From: Actinophytocola gossypii
GTDB taxonomy: Bacteria; Actinomycetota; Actinomycetes; Mycobacteriales; Pseudonocardiaceae
Reading direction: 5' to 3'
NCBI RefSeq assembly: GCF_025165815.1
Contig: NZ_JAFFZE010000004.1
Span: 558,001 to 622,000, forward strand
DNA: 64,000 nucleotides
The notes beneath the pieces were generated by a model, which was given only the letters and a program-made list of their open reading frames with translations, made no database searches and was not told the DNA's origin. The position numbers were made by a program, and so were the translations under genes. Shown one piece after another: positions 25,117 through 34,652 of this stretch. How positions within the stretch are numbered: position 1 is the stretch's first letter; each line of letters opens with the position of its first letter.

Positions 25117-26762
25117 CGACCACGGACACGGACGAAGTCGAAGTACTGGTGGTCGGCGCCGGCCCGGTCGGCCTCACCCTCGCTTGCGCGCTCGCCGACA
25201 ACGACGTGCGGGTGCGGATCGTCGACAAACTCGAGCACTGGTCACCGCTGAGCAAGGCCATGACGCTCACGCCGCGCACGCTGGAGTGCTTCCACATGCT
25301 CGGAGTGGCCGCCGAATGTCTACGAACCGGCATCATGTCCCGGCGGATCAACCACTACACCCAGCGCGGACGTGTCATCGGCGTGGCGGACCTCGCCGAG
25401 CTGGATGGCGAATATCCGGGGCTGCTGCAGCTCAGCCAGGGCGATACCACCGGCATCCTCGACCGCGCGGCGGCTGACCGAGGCCTCACCGTTGAACGCG
25501 GCCGTGCCCTCACCGACATCGACGTCGAGGGTGACAGCCATCGCTGTCACCTGCGGGACACCGATGGCCGGGCCCGCACGGTCACCGCGCGTTTCGTGGT
25601 CGGCGCGGACGGGGGCCGCAGCCGGGTTCGGGAGATCGTCGGAGCGGCCTTCGACGGCGCGGAACAGGATGAGACCTTCATCATGGCCGACGTCGAGATG
25701 CGCGGATTTCCCTATCACGCGCACGAGCGACATCAGTTCTGGCTCGACGAAGGCACTTTTCTCGCGGTCCTGCCCATCAACGGCCGCATGTTCCGGCTCG
25801 TCTCCACCTGCCGGGTCGCCACCGCGGAGGTGGACGCGGAATTCGTGTTGCGCCGCTTCAGGGAAGTGCTGAGGGCAGTCGGTCTTGACGCGGTGACACT
25901 GGGCGATCCGTACTGGGTCAGTCGGTTCAACCCCCGGCAGTTCATCGCCGAGAGCTTCCGGAGTGGGGGAATCTTCCTGGTCGGCGACGCCGCACACGTT
26001 CAGAGCCCCATCGGCGCACAGGGACTGAACACCGGCATCCAGGACTCGATCGACCTGGCCTGGAAGCTGGCGGTCGTGCTGCGCGCCAAGGCTGGCGACG
26101 CCCTGCTCGACAGCTACCACGGCGAACGGTTTCCCGTGGCACAAGCCCTGTTCGACTACAACAACATGCTGAGTGAACGCGTGTTCGGGAGGAACCGGTG
26201 GAGGCGAAGTCGGCTGCGTAGTCAGAACAAGCGCCTGAACCGACGCGCATATCACGCCGCGGAGATAGCGAAGCTCAGTCAGTTCGCTGTCGCCTATCCC
26301 GCACCGACGGGATCTGTTCCACGTTCCCGGGTGGTCCCCGGCCGTCGCATGCCGACCTGTGCGCTGACGTCGGCTTCCGGCCCGTTCGACCTGCTGCGCG
26401 AACTGGGCGCGAGGCGGCACGTCATCCTGGCGTTCGCAGGTGCGCACGATACCGTCGAGTCGCTCGTCGGCCCGGCACTGGAAAGGTACAGGGAGCGTCT
26501 TGGCGACCACGCGTTCCGCGCCTACACCGTGCACGAAAGGGTTTCCGCGGGTCAACTCTTCGACATGCCCGCCGGCCCCCACGCTCTGATCGACATCGCC
26601 GGGCGCTGCCGGGCCAACCTCGATCTCCAGCTACGCGACGTCGTGGTGATCCGTCCCGACGGCTACGTCGGCGCCGTGGCGGACGCCGAATCGCTGTCCG
26701 CACTTGACGACTTCCTCGACCGCTTGTTCGTCGGACAGCCCAACTCGGTCTCGCGGCGGTGA
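25113..26762 (+). CDS. FAD-dependent aromatic hydroxylase/monooxygenase
   Basis: A 549-residue flavoprotein of the phenol hydroxylase / pentachlorophenol monooxygenase type. It has the dinucleotide motif VVGAGPVGLTLACAL near residue 12, the DG motif FVVGADGGRSRVREIVG and the FAD-binding GDAAHVQSPIGAQGLNTGIQ, and a C-terminal thioredoxin-like domain (about 400-549). It probably hydroxylates an aromatic or polyketide ring of the product, giving a hydroxyl that the O-methyltransferase could cap. The GTG start overlaps the stop of the PKS (GTGA). Confidence 0.93.
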   Translation: MTTTDTDEVEVLVVGAGPVGLTLACALADNDVRVRIVDKLEHWSPLSKAMTLTPRTLECFHMLGVAAECLRTGIMSRRINHYTQRGRVIGVADLAELDGEYPGLLQLSQGDTTGILDRAAADRGLTVERGRALTDIDVEGDSHRCHLRDTDGRARTVTARFVVGADGGRSRVREIVGAAFDGAEQDETFIMADVEMRGFPYHAHERHQFWLDEGTFLAVLPINGRMFRLVSTCRVATAEVDAEFVLRRFREVLRAVGLDAVTLGDPYWVSRFNPRQFIAESFRSGGIFLVGDAAHVQSPIGAQGLNTGIQDSIDLAWKLAVVLRAKAGDALLDSYHGERFPVAQALFDYNNMLSERVFGRNRWRRSRLRSQNKRLNRRAYHAAEIAKLSQFAVAYPAPTGSVPRSRVVPGRRMPTCALTSASGPFDLLRELGARRHVILAFAGAHDTVESLVGPALERYRERLGDHAFRAYTVHERVSAGQLFDMPAGPHALIDIAGRCRANLDLQLRDVVVIRPDGYVGAVADAESLSALDDFLDRLFVGQPNSVSRR

Positions 26763-26781
26763 CCGGATCGAAGGGGACACC

Positions 26782-27720
26782 GTGCCAGTGATCATGTTCG
26801 CCGGTCAGGGCTCGCAGTACGCGGGAATGGGGCGCGACCTGTTGGACGAGTTCCCCGAGCACCTGGCGCAGGCGGACGAGGTGCTCGGCTACTCCGTCCG
26901 CGATCTGTGCCTCGACGACAAGGACGGCTGGTTGACGTCCACGAGGTTCGCCCAGCCCGCGTTGTACGTCGTGAACGTGTTGACGTACTTGCGTGTCCGG
27001 CGGCTGTGCGAGATCGAACCCACCGCACTGCTCGGGCACAGCCTCGGTGAGTACTGCGCCCTGCACATCGCGGACGTGTTCGACTTCCCCACCGGACTCG
27101 CACTGGTGGCACGCCGCGGCGAACTGATGACCGATGCCGGCGACGGCGCCATGGCCGCGGTCATCGGACTCGACGCCGGCGCGGTGCACGACGCTCTCGC
27201 GACCTGGAGCGGAGACGGGCTCTGGGTGGCCGGCTACAACACGCCGGATCAGACCGTCCTCTCAGGCTTTCCCGACCAGGTGCGTGCGGCCAAAAATCAC
27301 TTCCTTGATGCCGGCGCACGAACCTATGTCCCACTGAACGTGAGCGGCGCGTTCCATTCCCCGTTGATGGCGCCGGCCCGGTCGGAGTTTCAGCGCGTAC
27401 TGGCCAGAACCGACCTGCGCGCTCCGCGAATACCGGTGGTGAGCAACACCACCGGCGCGATTCACACCGTCAACCGGATCGAACACGATCTGGGCGAACA
27501 GATTTCGGGCCCGGTCCGGTGGGTGGACAGTGTTCAGTTGCTGGCGGGCCGCGGCGAAACCTCCTGGATCGAGATCGGTCCCAAGACGATGCTCACGCCG
27601 ATGGTCGAATCGATCCTGGCGTCCCCTGAGCCTTCGTCCGGCGACCGAGCGGAGCGGTGGACGATGAGTCCAGCAGCGACTCGCCGTCCTGGCACATGGT
27701 CTGGGAGACCACGTCGATGA
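26782..27720 (+). CDS. Discrete malonyl-CoA-type acyltransferase (trans-AT)
   Basis: A 312-residue acyltransferase starting VPVIMFAGQGSQYAGMG. Catalytic Ser87 lies in GHSLGEYCAL, and His192 in GAFHSPLM, the FabD-like signature for malonyl selection. The arginine in ARRGELM is also present. The GTG at 26782 is chosen because GAAGGGG lies just upstream, after the stop of the monooxygenase. It supplies all three AT-deficient PKS proteins in trans. The last 35 residues (from about SSGDRAERW) do not look like AT sequence and are encoded opposite the end of the LysR gene, with which this gene overlaps tail to tail. Confidence 0.93.
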   Translation: MPVIMFAGQGSQYAGMGRDLLDEFPEHLAQADEVLGYSVRDLCLDDKDGWLTSTRFAQPALYVVNVLTYLRVRRLCEIEPTALLGHSLGEYCALHIADVFDFPTGLALVARRGELMTDAGDGAMAAVIGLDAGAVHDALATWSGDGLWVAGYNTPDQTVLSGFPDQVRAAKNHFLDAGARTYVPLNVSGAFHSPLMAPARSEFQRVLARTDLRAPRIPVVSNTTGAIHTVNRIEHDLGEQISGPVRWVDSVQLLAGRGETSWIEIGPKTMLTPMVESILASPEPSSGDRAERWTMSPAATRRPGTWSGRPRR

Positions 27721-28570
27721 AGATCCGCGTCTCTCGGTTGAGTTTTCTGCCCTGCCGCCAAACGATCTGGGCGAAGACCTCGAAGGAGGGCTGCCAGTCG
27801 AGCACGCTCAGCCGCGCTTCCTTGACCGCACTCGCCACGGCGGTCGCGGGCAGAACACTGATGCCGATCCCGGTCGCGATCCCCTGCTTGACCGACTCGA
27901 TGTTACCGAACTCGATGAGGGAGACCGGGGTGTCGGCGCCCTTGTTGAAGTCCGACTCCATGAGCGCCCGGTAGGAACAATTCGTCCCAGGCGCAAGTAC
28001 GGGAAACATTCGCAGATCGGACGTCGACACCTGCGCGGTGCGGTCCAGCGGATGCCCGGGCGCGACCACGGCCACCAGCCGCTCGGCCCCGAGTACTTTG
28101 GTCTCCAGTCCATGATGCCGATTCTCGGGTTCGATCAGGAAGCCCACGTCCAGCATTCCCCTGCGCAAGGACTCGTGCGCCTCGCGGCACGTGGTCGACT
28201 GGAGAATCAACTGCATTTGGGGGTAGCGGTGATAAAAGAACTCGAGGACGGCGGGCATGCGGTATGAGATCAGACTCTCGACCGCCCCGATCGTCAGAGT
28301 TCCCGACGGTTCGGTCTCGTCAGCCAAGGAGCTTCGTGCCTCGTCGACAAGTGCGAGGATACGTTCCACGTAGGGGACGAGCCGTTCACCGACCGGCGTG
28401 AGCCGGATCTTCCCTCCGAATCGTTCGAAGAGCTCCATGCCCAAAGCAGCCTCAAGGCTTTTGATCTGCGCGGTCACGCTGGACTGCGCGTACCGGAGTT
28501 CGGTCGCGGCTTTGGTGAAACTCATGTGGGTCATGACACGGTGGAACGTGCTCAGTTGTTTCAGATCCAT
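27593..28570 (-). CDS. LysR-family transcriptional regulator
   Basis: A 325-residue regulator with the LysR helix-turn-helix at residues 1-60 (FTKAATELRYAQSSVTAQIKSLEAALG) and an effector-binding domain starting near residue 90 (SGTLTIGAVESLISYRMP). It converges on the PKS operon, and its last 128 bases are antisense to the acyltransferase gene. The final 40 residues after QTMCQDGE are poorly conserved in appearance. It is the best candidate for pathway-specific control of the operons around 14828-15044. The effector is unknown. Confidence 0.92.
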   Translation of the reverse strand: MDLKQLSTFHRVMTHMSFTKAATELRYAQSSVTAQIKSLEAALGMELFERFGGKIRLTPVGERLVPYVERILALVDEARSSLADETEPSGTLTIGAVESLISYRMPAVLEFFYHRYPQMQLILQSTTCREAHESLRRGMLDVGFLIEPENRHHGLETKVLGAERLVAVVAPGHPLDRTAQVSTSDLRMFPVLAPGTNCSYRALMESDFNKGADTPVSLIEFGNIESVKQGIATGIGISVLPATAVASAVKEARLSVLDWQPSFEVFAQIVWRQGRKLNRETRIFIDVVSQTMCQDGESLLDSSSTAPLGRRTKAQGTPGSIRPSA

Positions 28571-29234
28571 ACCAATTCCCCCAATGCCCGCAGATGCTGG
28601 TGAGTCTCAGTGGCGTTGCGGAGCCGACACTGGCGGTCAGGCGAAACCCAATCCTGCCAGGTGGAATTTCGACCGCCCCGGGGTCGGCCCTGAGATTTGC
28701 CTACCACTCGCCCCGCGCGGCCACGGTCGCCAGCACCTCCGGGCTGTACACCTGTACTCGCGAATCAGCGATCACTGTGGTTCCTCCCACGATGCCCCTT
28801 CACCGATGCCAAGTGCTCCGACAAACACTCTGACATGTTCGGGTGCGTCCGCGCCGGTCGTCGTGTCAAGCTCAAGTGGGGCGAGATCAGGTCTTGAACC
28901 GTTGTACTGAGGACGACCGAGGAGTGATCCGGAGGTAGGGCCGGTCACGTCGTCGATGGGACCGGGCGTGCCCGATGGGATCGTGGCTGGCGCTCTGGTC
29001 GCGCGGTCGCATGAGTCCTTCGCGGGCTGGGGCCGGGTGATGCTGGCTGCGCGACGGCACGCATCGGCGGGTGCCATTGATCAAGGAGACTCGTCCGATC
29101 GCGGCCCAGCTGATCGAGAAGGCGAGAAGGACAACACGCACGCCCGGTCGTTCACCGTGCCACGCTGAGGACGGAATCGCCACGCCGTCCTGTGCGATGC
29201 CACGCACTGGGGACGAGGTGGGTGCGCAGCCCGG
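28571..29234. other. Non-coding or fully decayed stretch, cluster boundary
   Basis: About 660 bases upstream of the LysR gene with only short frames that lack family features or good ribosome binding sites. The LysR promoter must lie at its left end. The remainder may be decayed sequence, consistent with the pseudogenes that follow. Confidence 0.5.
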
Positions 29235-29413
29235 CTACGAGCACCTTTCACCGACGCGGGCGAGCGGGTCGACCTTCAGGTCGGTCTCCGGGTTGAACGG
29301 CGGGTCGAACAGCCCGGTCCGGAACCGGCTCAGGTACGGGTCGACCAGGAGGGTCCGGTCGCCGACGTCGATCCGCCAGCCGGCGGTGCCCAGCCAGCGG
29401 AACGTGGCGGTGG
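29235..29413 (-). pseudogene. Fragment of a metallo-beta-lactamase-fold hydrolase (N-terminal strand region only)
   Basis: A minus-strand frame ending at the TAG at 29235-29237 reads FRWLGTAGWRIDVGDRTLLV followed by DPYLSRFRTGLFDPPFNP. This is the characteristic start of a family of MBL-fold hydrolases. The metal-binding HxHxDH region and the rest of the fold are absent, so it is a remnant of about 60 codons. It lies directly downstream of an S8 protease remnant on the same strand. The two were probably joined by a deletion. Confidence 0.65.
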
Positions 29414-29457
29414 GGCCGCCGCGCCCCTGGCGGCGGGGGGCGGCGGCCGCGGCGGCG

Positions 29458-30199
29458 GTGCTCCGGTGGAGTGCATGCCACTCCCACCGGTGCTGTCACA
29501 CGGGGCCTCGGTCGCACAGTAACCACCCGGGTCGAAACCAGTTGTACTCGTGGTCGAACGTTCCGTCGGGCAGGGTGCCCCGGTAGGAGCCCACCAGCGC
29601 CGGATGGTCGTACTGGGCGCCGCGGCCGAGCTCGGCCACCACCACGCCCTCGCCGCGTACCCCCATGTCCCACACGTCCGGGGTGTTGATCCGGTCGATG
29701 TTCCACTCGACCGTGCCCGCCGCCGCTTGCGACCGGGCGGCAGCCGGCTCCGGCTCCGGCAGCGCGATCTCCGTGTCGGCCTCGATCGCGGCCACCTCCG
29801 GCCGCGCCGCCAGCTCGTCGACCAGCGCCAGGTCCCGGTGACGATGAGGCTGTTGTCGATCCAGAACGAGCTGAACTCGGCGCCGCGCTCGGTCAGCAGC
29901 GCGCGCAGCCCGGCCTGTGTCCGCTCGGCGTGCATGGTCTTGGCCTCGTACACGAACTCGGCACGCGACCCGTCGTCCTGGCTCCGGTCCGCCGCGCCGG
30001 ACAGGTCCACCTGCGCGGCCAGCATCACCCAGAACGTCGTGTTCGGTCCGTCGTCGGCGTCGTCGAGCACCGCCGCGTCAACCACCGTGAGCGGCGCCGT
30101 GGCGAGCGCGGGCGCCGAGCCGGTGGCCGCGGTCGCGGCGAGCAGGCCGCACGCGAGCAGGGCGGGTAACCAGCGCCGGTTGCGGTGCCGTCGGATCAT
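29458..30199 (-). pseudogene. Secreted S8 (subtilisin-like) protease pseudogene, frameshifted and truncated
   Basis: It starts with a good ribosome binding site and a signal peptide (MIRRHRNRRWLPALLACGLL, then Ala-rich), followed by an inhibitor-I9-type propeptide (GLRALLTERGAEFSSFWIDN). One G is missing in the G-run near 29835, shifting into VDELAARPEVAAIEADTEI and the catalytic start IDRINTPDVWDMGVRGEGV. One extra T near 29537 shifts it again into FDPGGYCATEAPCDSTGG. The GHGTH histidine motif is degraded to GSGMHSTG, and no serine motif follows. The gene is dead by two single-base indels plus loss of the 3' half. Confidence 0.8.
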
Positions 30200-30555
30200 C
30201 GGACCCTCCCATAGATCTGCCAGATGGCAACCGCAGTCTCCGGGATGGCACAGCGACGCCAGAACACCTTTCGAGTGCGGGTATGCGGCCGTGCACATTC
30301 CCGCCAATACCAGATCCGACGGGCCAACGCAGTTTCGAATCAACGGACACCGTCGTTGTCGGGACGCGCGCCGAGGGTGTCGCCCACCCGAGCGGGACGT
30401 GGGCGCGTTGGCACACCACGACGAGCACGACCCCACATCCTCGGCGAACGCCACAGCCGAAGGCGGACTGGCGAACGCCCGCGGCGACAACGCGGCGGCG
30501 GAAGGTGCTTGACAAAGATCCATGCGCTCGACGGCGTCAGCGGACAGTGGGACGC
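30200..30555. other. Intergenic stretch with no supportable gene
   Basis: About 355 bases between the S8 pseudogene start and a small secreted ORF. It presumably held the protease promoter. No family features were found in any frame. Confidence 0.45.
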
Positions 30556-30792
30556 TCAGAGGCCGAGAGGGTGGGCGGAGAGCCAGTCGGTGTGGCGGCG
30601 TTTCAGGGCGTCGCGTTCGCTGGACGTGGGCAGCCCCGGGGCCCCGGAACCTCCCGGTCCCGCTGCTGGACCGGCGCGCCGTCGGAACGAACCGCGCACC
30701 TGCTCGGCCGCGGCGACCGCCGAGGTACCGCCCACCAAGAACAACGCTGACACGACAATCGAGGTAGCTGTTCTGCCACGTCGAGATCGCAT
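30556..30792 (-). CDS. Small predicted secreted protein, 78 residues (possibly a truncated gene)
   Basis: AGGAGGTG lies about eight bases before the ATG at 30792. The protein begins with an Arg-rich n-region and a hydrophobic core ending AVAAAEQV, a Sec-type signal peptide. The mature part is about 45 residues, rich in Pro, Gly and Arg, and ends ERDALKRRHTDWLSAHPLGL. The good ribosome binding site and signal peptide suggest a real start, but the abrupt end and the neighbouring pseudogenes make truncation of a longer secreted enzyme plausible. No family recognised. Confidence 0.5.
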   Translation of the reverse strand: MRSRRGRTATSIVVSALFLVGGTSAVAAAEQVRGSFRRRAGPAAGPGGSGAPGLPTSSERDALKRRHTDWLSAHPLGL

Positions 30793-30952
30793 GAGTCTCC
30801 AACACCTCCTCACAACGCACCAAAGCCGTGGCATACCGAGATGAAATCCGCAAGCCAACAGAATGGCCCCACGTTGATGTGGGCGCCAACCACGCACACG
30901 ACTCCGCGCTACCACCCAAACAATCGACCGCATCCGGAATTTCATGAGAAGC

Positions 30953-32179
30953 TCAGGGAGCGGCGAGTGCTTCGGTGGGCGCGAGGCGTGACGCGCGGAC
31001 GGCCGGGTAGAGACCGGCGATACCGCCGATCACCAGTGTGGCCGCGACCCCTCCGAACATGGCCCAGACCGGCACCACGATCGGCCACGACTGGGTTGCC
31101 GCATAGCCACCGGTGACGACGAGTCCGAGCACCAGCCCACCGACGCCGCCCAGTGCGGACAACAACAGTGACTCGGCGAGGAACTGGCTGCGGATCTGGC
31201 CCTTGGTTGCGCCGAGTGAACGGCGCAGGCCGATCTCCGCCCGGCGCTCCAGCACCGAGATCACCATCGTGTTCGCCACACCGACACCGCCGACCAGGAG
31301 CGCCACGGCGCCCAGCCCGAGCAGTAGCGCGGTGAACGTGGCGTTCGTGGCCTGCCGCGCCGCCAGCGCGTCGGAAGGACGTGACACCGATACTTCGTTG
31401 GGAGCCTCGGGATTCGCGGTCTGGGCGAGCACATCCCGGACCGATTCGACGGCGGTGTCGGCGGTTCGGGTGTGCACTGTGGTCGGATGCCCGTCGAATC
31501 CCAGCTCGGCCTCGGCCGCCGGCCAGCCGACGAGCGCCGCACTGTCCAGCTCGGGCACCAGTGTCACCGGCTCCAGGATGCCGATCACGGTGAACCAGAC
31601 GCCGCCGACGACGATCTGGACGTCCGTACCGGCGGCACCGATGCCGAGCCGTTCAGCCGCGCTCGCGCCGAGCACGACAGCGGGGTAACGCTCCGTCGCG
31701 GCGTTGAGCCATGTGCCGTTGTCGAGCTTGGCACCCACCAGATCCAGCAGGCTGGTGGTCGCCGCGTTGACCCCGATGCCGCCGCTTTCCGCCTCGGGAA
31801 TCCGGTCATTGCGATACACCTGGGCGTCGCCGACCGAGCCCACGGCCGCGGTTTGCGTGACGGGTCCGATCCGGCCGACCATCGCCACCGACTCCGGCGG
31901 CAGCTTCGCCTCCTCCCCGAAAATCGTGTCGCCGGGCGTCACGGTCAGCAGGTTGGTGCCCAGTGCGGCGAGTGTCCGATCCAGCCCGGCCCGGGAGGAG
32001 GACGAGATGCCGACCACGGAGACCATCGCCGCGATGCCGATCGCGATCCCGAGCGCGGACAGGACCGCGCGCAGTGGCCTGGTGCGCAGGCCGGCTCCGC
32101 CGACGCGGACGACGTCGCGGGGGCTCAGCCTCGCTGGCACCGGTCGCGGGCGCTCCGCTGCCGTGGTGTCCGTCATCAC
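30953..32179 (-). CDS. MacB/FtsX-type ABC transporter permease
   Basis: A 408-residue membrane protein. It has one N-terminal transmembrane helix ([22 protein letters not shown]), an extracytoplasmic domain of about 220 residues and three C-terminal helices ([66 protein letters not shown]). [19 protein letters not shown] is the hallmark coupling segment of FtsX-like permeases. It overlaps the ATPase gene by four bases. Together with the ATPase and adaptor it forms a MacAB-like exporter or mechanotransmitter. Confidence 0.93.
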   Translation of the reverse strand: MMTDTTAAERPRPVPARLSPRDVVRVGGAGLRTRPLRAVLSALGIAIGIAAMVSVVGISSSSRAGLDRTLAALGTNLLTVTPGDTIFGEEAKLPPESVAMVGRIGPVTQTAAVGSVGDAQVYRNDRIPEAESGGIGVNAATTSLLDLVGAKLDNGTWLNAATERYPAVVLGASAAERLGIGAAGTDVQIVVGGVWFTVIGILEPVTLVPELDSAALVGWPAAEAELGFDGHPTTVHTRTADTAVESVRDVLAQTANPEAPNEVSVSRPSDALAARQATNATFTALLLGLGAVALLVGGVGVANTMVISVLERRAEIGLRRSLGATKGQIRSQFLAESLLLSALGGVGGLVLGLVVTGGYAATQSWPIVVPVWAMFGGVAATLVIGGIAGLYPAVRASRLAPTEALAAP

Positions 32180-32871
32180 CGTACCTCCCGGGCAGCGGCG
32201 AAAGCGGAGTCGCCGACCTTCTGCCCGTCGCGCATCCGTACCTGCCGGGGCAGGCTCGCCGCGAGCTGCGCGTCGTGCGTGATCACGAGCACCGTGGTGC
32301 CCCCGGCATGCAGTTCCCGCAACAGCTCCAGCACGCCTGCCCCCGACACGGTATCCAGGTTTCCGGTCGGCTCGTCGGCGAGCAACAGTGCGGGCTCGCC
32401 GACCACCGCGCGAGCGATCGCCACCCGCTGACGTTCACCACCGGAGAGCTGATGCGGCCGGTGATCGAGCCGATGGCTCAGTCCCACCCGCTCCAGCGTC
32501 GCCGCGGCCCGGCGCCGCCGTTCTCGCAGCGGGACGCCGGCGTAGAGCAGCCCGTCCGCCACGTTGTCCACCACGGCGGTGCCCACCGCGAGGTGGAACT
32601 GCTGGAACACGAACCCGATGCGGGAGGCGCGTAGCGCCGACAGCTCCCGGTCCGGCAACTCGGCCACCGCACACCCATCGACCCGTACCGTCCCGGTGCC
32701 CGGCCGGTCCAGCGTGCCGATCATGTTCAGCATGGTGGACTTGCCCGAGCCGGACGGCCCGACGATGGCCACCAGCTCCCCGTACCCGATGGTGAGGTCG
32801 ACCTCGCGCAGCGCGGCCACCCCGCCGGGGTAGGACTTCGACACCTCGTGAAGCTCGACGACGCCGGTCAT
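32176..32871 (-). CDS. MacB/LolD-type ABC transporter ATP-binding protein
   Basis: A 231-residue ATPase with Walker [11 protein letters not shown]-loop FVFQQFHL, signature [14 protein letters not shown], Walker [14 protein letters not shown] and the switch histidine in VITHD. The sequence pattern is that of the LolD/MacB subgroup that pairs with FtsX-like permeases. It overlaps the permease downstream and the adaptor upstream by four bases each (ATGA), giving the order lipoprotein, adaptor, ATPase, permease. Confidence 0.95.
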   Translation of the reverse strand: MTGVVELHEVSKSYPGGVAALREVDLTIGYGELVAIVGPSGSGKSTMLNMIGTLDRPGTGTVRVDGCAVAELPDRELSALRASRIGFVFQQFHLAVGTAVVDNVADGLLYAGVPLRERRRRAAATLERVGLSHRLDHRPHQLSGGERQRVAIARAVVGEPALLLADEPTGNLDTVSGAGVLELLRELHAGGTTVLVITHDAQLAASLPRQVRMRDGQKVGDSAFAAAREVR

Positions 32872-33962
32872 GACGGGACACCCACCTTCGTACCGGCGGA
32901 GATAGTGTCCCCGGACACCTCGACCCGGCCGCCGGAGAACAGCCCGACCTCGACCGCCACGATGCGGGTTGAGGAACCACGGACCACCTCGACTCCGTAG
33001 CCGCCCTCGGCCAGTGCGAGCAGTGCAGACACGGGAACGGTCAGCACGTTCTCGCGCTCGGCGGCGGTGAAACCGACCGACACCGAAGCCTGGTCGAAAC
33101 GGCTGACCGTTTTCTGGTCGGCCACCGAGACCGTGACCTCGATCGTCGTGCTGGACTCCTCGTCCTCGCTCTGCGCCGGCTCGAACACCGTGAGCACCTC
33201 GGACACCGTGCCCTCCACCTCCTTGCCGTCGGGCAGGGTCACGGGCACCTTCGTACCCTCCTTCGCGAGCCGCTGCTCGTCGACGTCGAGGGTGACCGTG
33301 ATGAGGCGGGTGGTGCCGGTGTAGGTCAGCAAAGCTTGTCCCGGCTGGGCCGCGTCGCCGATGGTCGCGTTGAGTGCGGACACCCGGATCTCGCCCGTCG
33401 CGAACGCCACGCGGCCAAGTTCCACGGTTCCGGTCTCCGTCAGGCCGTTGTCCTCCTGCCAGCTCTCCACCGCCGTCGCCGTGGCGTCGGTGAACGTGTC
33501 ATCCACGGTGAAGCCGGTGTAGCCCAGCGCCGCCAGATTCTCCTCCAGCTGGGCGACGTCCGACCCTTCGGCACCGCTCGACAGGTCGCGGTACGCGGGC
33601 ACCTTTCCGTACATGAGCACTACCGGAAGCTCGTCCACCCGGTAGAGCACGTCGCCGCGCCGGACGACGGTGCCCACCCCTGGAAGCCAGGTGGTGGTGC
33701 CGCTCGGCTTGGGAGACAGGGAAAGCTCCGAGCCGTAGCCGAGCGTGCCGTCCTTCACCTCTTGGTCGACGAGGGTCTGCTTGGTCACCTCTGCGGTGGC
33801 GGGCGGCAGGTCACTCGCGGGCTGCGCGGCGTCCGAATCGCCGCCGAACCGGACCGCGGTCGCCGCACCGGCACCCACGACGAGCAGCACGCCGGTCATC
33901 AGCGCCACCCGCTTGGCGCGGCCGTGGCGGGGCCTGTCGTCCTGGTCGTCCGCAGGGCTCAC
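32868..33962 (-). CDS. Membrane-fusion/adaptor protein with peptidoglycan-binding domain
   Basis: A 364-residue protein with GTG start overlapping the upstream lipoprotein stop. An N-terminal membrane anchor ([19 protein letters not shown]) is followed by a lipoyl/barrel-like domain, then a peptidoglycan-binding insert ([19 protein letters not shown] and [18 protein letters not shown]), then a beta-barrel C-terminal half ([22 protein letters not shown]). This is the actinobacterial version of the MacA-type adaptor. It links the permease to the cell wall. Confidence 0.92.
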   Translation of the reverse strand: MSPADDQDDRPRHGRAKRVALMTGVLLVVGAGAATAVRFGGDSDAAQPASDLPPATAEVTKQTLVDQEVKDGTLGYGSELSLSPKPSGTTTWLPGVGTVVRRGDVLYRVDELPVVLMYGKVPAYRDLSSGAEGSDVAQLEENLAALGYTGFTVDDTFTDATATAVESWQEDNGLTETGTVELGRVAFATGEIRVSALNATIGDAAQPGQALLTYTGTTRLITVTLDVDEQRLAKEGTKVPVTLPDGKEVEGTVSEVLTVFEPAQSEDEESSTTIEVTVSVADQKTVSRFDQASVSVGFTAAERENVLTVPVSALLALAEGGYGVEVVRGSSTRIVAVEVGLFSGGRVEVSGDTISAGTKVGVPS

Positions 33963-34507
33963 CGGCCACCGCCGGGCCGGGTCTGGAACTGCACACACTT
34001 CTGCTCGGCTGCCTTGAACTCCTCGGAGGCGGGATCAATGCCGCTGTTGGTCTTCATCCCGATCTGACCATCCGCCCTGGGGTCCGGGAAGTCCGGCAGG
34101 CCGTTCTCGCGCATGCACTTGGCGAACTTGCGCAGCTGCTCGATCTCCTTTTCACTCGGGCCGGAACCACCCGACCCGGCCGGAGAGTACTCGCGGCATT
34201 TCTCCGTCGCCTTCTTCATCGCCTCGGCCTTCCCGGCGTCGTCCCTGCTTCGCTCGCCCTCGATCTTCATCCCCCCGCCGGGACCGGGATCCTCGAAGTC
34301 GGGCACGCCGTTGTTACGCATGCACTTCGCGAACGCGAGAGCCTTCTCCTCTTCGCTCATGTTCGCGGTGTGCTGCTCGCTCCGCGCAGTGGTCTCAGTG
34401 GACGTTCCGTCCGCGCTCGCCACGTCGTCGGCACCGTCTCCGGTACTGGCGCAGCCCCCCGTCGCCACGGCCGCCAGCAGGCACAGTCCGGCGAGAATGC
34501 GTTTCAT
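33959..34507 (-). CDS. Lipoprotein with two Cys-containing CMRxNGxPDFxDP repeats
   Basis: A 182-residue protein with a lipobox ending in ATGGC and a Ser/Thr/Asp-rich tether. Two homologous repeats follow: FAKCMRNNGVPDFEDPG, and later FAKCMRENGLPDFPDPR. Each is followed by a second cysteine (EKCREY, QKCVQF), so four conserved Cys could form two disulfides. AAGGAG lies eight bases before ATG 34507; a GTG at 34516 is too close to it. It heads the exporter operon and is probably its surface-exposed partner. The family is common in actinobacterial MacAB-type operons but its molecular role is not known to me. Confidence 0.85.
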   Translation of the reverse strand: MKRILAGLCLLAAVATGGCASTGDGADDVASADGTSTETTARSEQHTANMSEEEKALAFAKCMRNNGVPDFEDPGPGGGMKIEGERSRDDAGKAEAMKKATEKCREYSPAGSGGSGPSEKEIEQLRKFAKCMRENGLPDFPDPRADGQIGMKTNSGIDPASEEFKAAEQKCVQFQTRPGGGR

Positions 34508-34652
34508 CGATCTCACTCCTTCAACTCGGTACCGAACGGATCGGGACCAGGTCTACGCATTCGGTGGTTTCGGGATGGTTTCCTGGTCCCACGTACGAAA
34601 CCCCGCCGAAACCCGGGGATGAGGCATGCTGGTGACCGGAGAGGAGTGATCG

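Noticed and set aside
29071-29586. Plus-strand ORF opposite the MBL/S8 remnants
   Set aside because: The minus strand carries recognisable protein fragments; the plus frame has no family features.
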